A DNA stretch of 10,163 nt from Heritagella sp051881655 (GTDB taxonomy: Bacteria; Bacillota; Clostridia; Oscillospirales; Acutalibacteraceae), in NCBI GenBank assembly GCA_051881655.1, contig JBJEQH010000153.1:1-10163 (forward strand), given 5' to 3'. The position numbers and the translations under genes were made by a program. Within the stretch, counting starts at the first letter, position 1; every line of letters starts with the position of its first letter. Shown here one piece after another: positions 6,638 to 10,163 of the stretch. Under the pieces are notes generated by a model, which searched no databases, was not told where the DNA came from, and saw only the letters and a list, made by a program, of their open reading frames with translations.

Positions 6638-7140
6638 TGGGGGGATTCGCTCTCTTTTCCTGCGGTCCAGACAAAAAAGCCTTCCTGAACCGCGGCAAGC
6701 GTGGCTGGTAAGCAGAGAAAAACGGCAAAACAGGTACTGTCCCCGTAATTAACGAAAAAGGGAAACAAAAACAGCAGCAGGCCGGTGATCCGGTTCAGTG
6801 TGGTGTGCATCATCACCAGTTTTTTCCGGCGCACATAACCAAACAGGAGATTGAGGATCCGGACCATGGCAATTCCCGCTATCCATATCCAAAGTGCAGC
6901 GGGAAAACACAGGCCCGGCCCTATTTTATACAGGCAAACCATAAGAAAAATCAGATCGGCAAAGCTGTCCAGCCTTTCACCGGTTTTGCTCACCAGGTTC
7001 CAGTGCCGGGCGATCCATCCATCGGCTATATCGGAAAACCCGGCCAAAAGATAGACAATCCAAAAGGGCAGGGAAAAGATGGGCAAAAAGAGCAGAATTG
7101 CACTTAGAAAGATGCGGGCAGCGGTCACCTTGTTTGCCAT
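6634..7140 (-). CDS. CDP-alcohol phosphatidyltransferase family membrane protein
   Basis: This integral membrane enzyme of 168 residues should transfer a phosphatidyl group from CDP-diacylglycerol to an alcohol during phospholipid synthesis. The complete family motif is visible: Asp37, Asp40-Gly41, Ala44-Arg45, then eight residues, Gly54, Asp58 and Asp62, matching D-x2-DG-x2-AR-x8-G-x3-D-x3-D with exact spacing. These aspartates bind the metal and the CDP group. The N-terminus ANKVTAARI resembles the start of PgsA-like proteins. Hydrophobic stretches at about 10-35, 61-78, 80-104 and 116-150 suggest five or six membrane segments. It is somewhat shorter than typical PgsA (about 180-200) and may be a paralogue; the alcohol acceptor is unknown. 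It starts 49 nt after the fucosidase stop, with AGGA just upstream, so the two are likely co-transcribed. Confidence 0.88.
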   Translation of the reverse strand: MANKVTAARIFLSAILLFLPIFSLPFWIVYLLAGFSDIADGWIARHWNLVSKTGERLDSFADLIFLMVCLYKIGPGLCFPAALWIWIAGIAMVRILNLLFGYVRRKKLVMMHTTLNRITGLLLFLFPFFVNYGDSTCFAVFLCLPATLAAVQEGFFVWTAGKESESPQ

Positions 7141-7189
7141 TTTGTTTTCCTGTCCTTTCCGGCTCTGTGGCTCTGCGGTTTGCCGGATC

Positions 7190-8497
7190 TCAATCGCGCA
7201 GTGTTACATCCAGCACGGTGTCAATCGGATCCGGAAGATGCGGGTCGGGCCCCAGTGTCACATAGGGCAGGTCCCCGTAGTTGTCGGTAATCCAGTCATG
7301 GACAATGGGCAGTTCGCTGCCATCCCGAAGCAGGCGGACGGATTCAATCTGCCCGGCCTGCAGCCCCATCAGGGGGATATAGCCGACCATAGGCTCCATC
7401 ACATGGTAATACAGGTGGTTTCCGTTTTGGGTAATCCGGCCGTATTCGGGCTTTTCCGGGCCGGCCAGCCCACATCCGTAAATGCTGGCGCTGTTGCGGG
7501 CCATCCATTTTCCGATTCCGCGCAGGATTTCCAGCGATTCCTCCGGGATATTGCCCCGGGCATCGGGCCCGACATTCAGCAGAAGATTTCCGCCCTTGCT
7601 CACACATTCCACCAGTTTTTTGATCAGCATATCGCTGGGCTTGAAGAAATGGTCGCGGCTGCAGTAGCCCCAATTGTTGTTCATGGTCATGCAGGTCTCC
7701 CAAATCACCGGGTTTCCGTCCCGGTCCACAATGCCGCGCGGGGGAATGATCTGCTCCGGGCAGACAAAATCACCGGTGTAATCGGTGGTGTCCCCGGTGA
7801 TCAGCGAGCCATATGCGCCTCCGGCTGCCTCCAGGCGGCTGTCGATAATCATATGGGGCTGCAGCTCGCGGATCATATGGACCAGGCGGCTGGCCTGCCA
7901 TTTTTCTCCGGTCATATCATCATAGGAGAAATCAAACCACATCAGGTCAATTTTGCCGTAATTGGTGCACAATTCCCGAACCTGCCCGTGGAAGTATTCA
8001 ATGTAATTCTCAAAATGCTCCTGTTTTCCATGGTCACGAAACGCTTCGTTCCGGCGCATGGGATGGTGGCGGTCCCCATAGTGGGGATAATCGGGATGAT
8101 GCCAGTCCAAAAGGGAATAATAGAGGCCGACCTTCAGCCCCTCAGCCCGAAAGGCATCCACATACTCACGGATGAGATCCCGCCCGGCCGGGGTGTTGGT
8201 GGCCTTATAGTCGGTCAGGGCGCTGTCGAAAAGACAGAAGCCGTCGTGATGCTTGGCGGTCATAATGGCATATTTCATGCCGGCCTCTTTGGCTGCCCGC
8301 GCCCACTTTTTGGGATCGTAGTCAACGGGGTTGAATTCATGGAAAAACGGCTCGTATTCCTCCACCGGGATTTCCTCCTGGCTGCGCACCCATTCGCCGC
8401 GGGCGGGAATGGCATACAGCCCCCAGTGGATAAACATACCGAACCGGTCGTGAACATACCATTGTGTCCGCTTTTCATGTGCTTCGCGGTCAAACAT
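7190..8497 (-). CDS. Alpha-L-fucosidase, glycoside hydrolase family 29
   Basis: The 435-residue product is a GH29 enzyme that removes alpha-L-fucose from glycans by a retaining mechanism. Family features in order: FGMFIHWGLYAIPARGEW (19-36), TAKHHDGFCLFDS (80-92), VGLYYSLLDWHHPDYPHY (123-140), the nucleophile region MWFDF (186-190) with Asp189 as likely nucleophile, and NLLLNVGPDARGNIP (304-318). The acid/base residue is less certain. Glu248 in CPEQI lies 59 residues after the nucleophile, a spacing I recall from the Bacteroides GH29-B enzyme BT2970, but Glu267 (WETCMTMNNNWGY) is another candidate. There is no signal peptide, so it acts in the cytoplasm on imported small fucosides. The ATG has AAGGAG (complement of 8507-8512) nine bases upstream. 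It heads a - strand pair with the phosphatidyltransferase. Confidence 0.95.
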   Translation of the reverse strand: MFDREAHEKRTQWYVHDRFGMFIHWGLYAIPARGEWVRSQEEIPVEEYEPFFHEFNPVDYDPKKWARAAKEAGMKYAIMTAKHHDGFCLFDSALTDYKATNTPAGRDLIREYVDAFRAEGLKVGLYYSLLDWHHPDYPHYGDRHHPMRRNEAFRDHGKQEHFENYIEYFHGQVRELCTNYGKIDLMWFDFSYDDMTGEKWQASRLVHMIRELQPHMIIDSRLEAAGGAYGSLITGDTTDYTGDFVCPEQIIPPRGIVDRDGNPVIWETCMTMNNNWGYCSRDHFFKPSDMLIKKLVECVSKGGNLLLNVGPDARGNIPEESLEILRGIGKWMARNSASIYGCGLAGPEKPEYGRITQNGNHLYYHVMEPMVGYIPLMGLQAGQIESVRLLRDGSELPIVHDWITDNYGDLPYVTLGPDPHLPDPIDTVLDVTLRD

Positions 8498-8561
8498 GCT
8501 TTTTCTCTCCTTCTGTGCAGTGGAAAACAGCCGGGGCTATTCCCGCCACGATTTTTCTTTT

Positions 8562-8590
8562 ATCATGCCATACCGGCCGGATAAAAGCAA
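8562..8590 (-). promoter_or_regulatory. Possible promoter of the fucosidase unit
   Basis: On the - strand TTGCTT (8585-8590) and CATGAT (8562-8567) are separated by 17 bp. The -10 matches consensus at four of six positions, so the call is weak. The spacer contains the 8-bp palindrome CCGGCCGG (8573-8580). A start near 8555 would leave a leader of about 60 nt. Confidence 0.35.
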
Positions 8591-8600
8591 GAAAAACATC

Positions 8601-8629
8601 TTTTCAATGGCAGCGGTTTCCGCTATAAT
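8601..8629 (+). promoter_or_regulatory. Promoter of the APH-fold kinase gene
   Basis: A perfect TATAAT (8624-8629) is preceded at 17 bp by TTTTCA (8601-8606), four of six matches to the -35 consensus. It lies back to back with the possible fucosidase promoter. Transcription should begin near 8636, right at a 7-bp hairpin (8638-8644 with 8652-8658) that would sit at the 5' end of the message. Confidence 0.65.
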
Positions 8630-8696
8630 AAAAAGTAGCGGGGCAGAAGAAGCCCTGCATGGAGCAAGAATTTTATGGAGAAAAGGAGAGAGCGGA

Positions 8697-9686
8697 ATGA
8701 GCCAGATTGTAAATGCCGTCACAAAGCTGCACCTGCCGGAGGAGAGCCTGCGTGCGATGACAAAGAGGGCCATCGGTCATGATTTTTCCTCTTTTTCCTG
8801 TGAGGAGCTGGCCGGGGGACTGTGCAATGCGGTCTATCGGATTGAGACGGGAGAAGGGAAAATGGTCCTGAAAGTCGCTTCCCCCAAAGATGTGGTGGTT
8901 ATGCGGCACGAGCGCAATTATGTACCCATTGAGGCGGAAATGCTGAAAATCTTCGGGGAAAAGCTGGAGATACCGGCCCCCAGGCTGATCTGTCTGGATG
9001 ACACCGGGACGCTGTGCCCGGTTCCCTACTTTTTTATGACGTTTTTGGATGGGACTCCGCTCACCCATGTACAGCCCCGCCCCAATGAGCGGGAGCTGGG
9101 AGAAATCAAATTCCGCGTGGGGCAGATTTGCCGGGAGATCAGTTCGCTGAAAGCGGAAGCATTCGGCATCCCCGCCATGCCGGAAACCTACACGGACAGC
9201 AATTTTGAATTTGTATACCGGTTGTTTGCCATGCTGTTTCAGGATGCTGCGGACAAAAACCTCTTCGTGCCGGAAGCACCCGGGGAGGAAATGCTGGATC
9301 TGCTGAAAAAATGCCGGCCGGCGCTGGATGAAGTCACACAGCCGGTCTATATCCATACGGATACCTGGGACGGAAATCTGATGATTGAAAATGGGAAGCT
9401 CAGCGGTCTGATCGACTATGCGGCGGTTCTCTACGGAGATCCGCTGATGAACCACGATTTTCACGATTTCTGCCCGCAGCCCAATGAGTTTTTCTGCCGG
9501 GGATTTGGAAAAGAGAGCTTTACCAAAACAGAGCAGATCCGGCTGCTGGTGTACCGCATTTGGCAGCGGCTGGGTATGATTGTGGAAAGGGGATTCCGCC
9601 ATTACGAGGATCCCAATACTTATACCTGGGTGCTGGATGAATATGCCAAAGAAGTCCGGGCGCTGCGAAACGCGCTGGGGGAATAA
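8697..9686 (+). CDS. APH-fold (aminoglycoside phosphotransferase family) small-molecule kinase
   Basis: The 329-residue product has the APH/choline kinase fold and should phosphorylate a small hydroxylated compound with ATP in the cytoplasm. Lys59 in MVLKVAS is the ATP-binding lysine, and Glu79 in the following helix can pair with it. The catalytic loop is IHTDTWDGN (219-227), with Asp222 as catalytic base and Asn227 binding metal. Asp240 in LIDYAAVLYGDP takes the place of the DFG aspartate. The family covers aminoglycoside, fructosamine, homoserine, methylthioribose and choline kinases, and nothing here picks one. Drug resistance should not be assumed. The frame is open back to 8496, but the ATG at 8697 has AAGGAG (8683-8688) eight bases upstream and fits the domain start. 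The longer form would begin upstream of the promoter. A nitroreductase gene follows after 66 nt. Confidence 0.88.
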   Translation: MSQIVNAVTKLHLPEESLRAMTKRAIGHDFSSFSCEELAGGLCNAVYRIETGEGKMVLKVASPKDVVVMRHERNYVPIEAEMLKIFGEKLEIPAPRLICLDDTGTLCPVPYFFMTFLDGTPLTHVQPRPNERELGEIKFRVGQICREISSLKAEAFGIPAMPETYTDSNFEFVYRLFAMLFQDAADKNLFVPEAPGEEMLDLLKKCRPALDEVTQPVYIHTDTWDGNLMIENGKLSGLIDYAAVLYGDPLMNHDFHDFCPQPNEFFCRGFGKESFTKTEQIRLLVYRIWQRLGMIVERGFRHYEDPNTYTWVLDEYAKEVRALRNALGE

Positions 9687-9752
9687 AATTCCCCGGCTGA
9701 CGATGGTCAGGCGGATAACCGATTGTTCGAAAGAGCTTGGGAGGAGAAGAGC

Positions 9753-10163
9753 ATGGGAAGTTTTTGGGAAATGGTACAGCACCGGCAGAGCTGCCGGAAT
9801 TTTTCCGGGAAAAAACCGGAACGGGAAAAGCTGGAGCAGTGTTTAAAGGCGGCGCGTCTGGCGCCCTCGGCCTGCAACAGCCAGCCCTGGCATTTTACCG
9901 TGCTGACGGACCCCACGCTGGTACAGGCAGCGGGAGTTTGTGCCCGGCAGGCGGGGATGAACGGGTTTACCAGCCAGGTGCCGTGTTTTGTATGCATCAC
10001 CGAGGAGAAGGCGAAGCTGACCGCCCGCATCGGCGCCCTGATCAAAAGCCAGAGCTATGCCTGTTACGATATCGGGATTGCGGCGGCCCACTTCTGCCTG
10101 CAGGCTGAGGAACTGGGGCTTTCCACCTGCATTCTGGGCTGGTTTGACGAAAAGAACCTGCAT
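9753..10163 (+). CDS. Nitroreductase family flavoprotein (partial)
   Basis: The first 137 codons of a gene that runs off the right edge are present. The start MGSFWEMVQHRQSCRNF, followed by KLEQCLKAARLAPSACNSQPWHF (about residues 26-48), is the FMN-binding N-terminal signature of nitroreductases (RxSxRxF, then AxxAPSAxNxQPW). Residues around 106-125 (YACYDIGIAAAHFCLQAEELG) form the conserved helix at the dimer interface. Such enzymes are FMN-dependent dimers that reduce nitro compounds, quinones or similar acceptors using NAD(P)H. The natural substrate is unknown. GGGAGGAG (9739-9746) lies six bases before the ATG. No promoter is evident in the 66-nt gap after the kinase gene, so it is probably read with that gene. 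The cysteine content is high for the length. Confidence 0.92.
   Translation, partial: MGSFWEMVQHRQSCRNFSGKKPEREKLEQCLKAARLAPSACNSQPWHFTVLTDPTLVQAAGVCARQAGMNGFTSQVPCFVCITEEKAKLTARIGALIKSQSYACYDIGIAAAHFCLQAEELGLSTCILGWFDEKNLH

Noticed and set aside
7079..8584. 501-codon open frame on the + strand opposite the fucosidase
   Set aside because: The opposite strand carries a complete GH29 enzyme with a good ribosome site. This frame overlaps two genes and shows no recognisable domain.
8496..8696. Longer N-terminus for the kinase starting at 8496
   Set aside because: This stretch contains the divergent promoters, codes for no plausible domain, and lacks a ribosome site. The ATG at 8697 has a strong one.
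9697..9710. CTGAC-GATG-GTCAG inverted repeat after the kinase gene
   Set aside because: Five base pairs with no U tract is too little to support a terminator or operator.
8673..9782. 369-codon open frame on the - strand opposite the kinase
   Set aside because: It is antisense to a clear APH-fold protein and has no motifs of its own.

Overview
The window looks like a piece of chromosome from a moderately GC-rich, low-oxygen member of the Firmicutes (Clostridia). An Oscillospiraceae-type gut bacterium is my best guess. The clues are strong AGGAGG-type ribosome sites, extended -10 promoters, a tRNA gene with encoded CCA, U-tailed intrinsic terminators, a nickel-pincer cofactor operon and a GH29 fucosidase. 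No phage, transposon, CRISPR or other mobile DNA is visible, so this appears to be ordinary core and metabolic sequence.

Left end (1-799): the 3' end of an unrecognised gene on + is followed by its terminator. A tRNA-Ser(GGA) gene on the - strand follows, with its own terminator and promoter. A short regulatory region then holds a GC-rich inverted repeat and the promoter of the next operon.

Centre (800-5103): a tightly packed + strand operon of four genes, asnS-larE-larB-larC. Each junction is a 1-nt gap or an overlap (1-nt gap, 4-nt overlap, 1-nt overlap), so translation is probably coupled. LarB, LarE and LarC together make the nickel-pincer nucleotide (NPN) cofactor. LarB carboxylates and hydrolyses nicotinic acid adenine dinucleotide, LarE adds two sulfurs, and LarC inserts nickel using CTP. 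The lactate racemase LarA that usually uses the cofactor is not in the window. LarC carries a striking run of seven His-rich hexapeptides.

Right of centre (5104-6637): a single-gene unit for a PLP-dependent aminotransferase, with its own promoter and a terminator shared with the opposing genes.

Right end (6634-10163): a - strand pair (GH29 alpha-L-fucosidase, then a CDP-alcohol phosphatidyltransferase) runs leftward from a divergent promoter region. On the + side of that region are an APH-fold small-molecule kinase and a nitroreductase that is cut by the window edge.

I see no wholly new system. The points most worth following up are the His-repeat LarC, the NPN operon without larA behind asnS, and the three-cysteine LarE.
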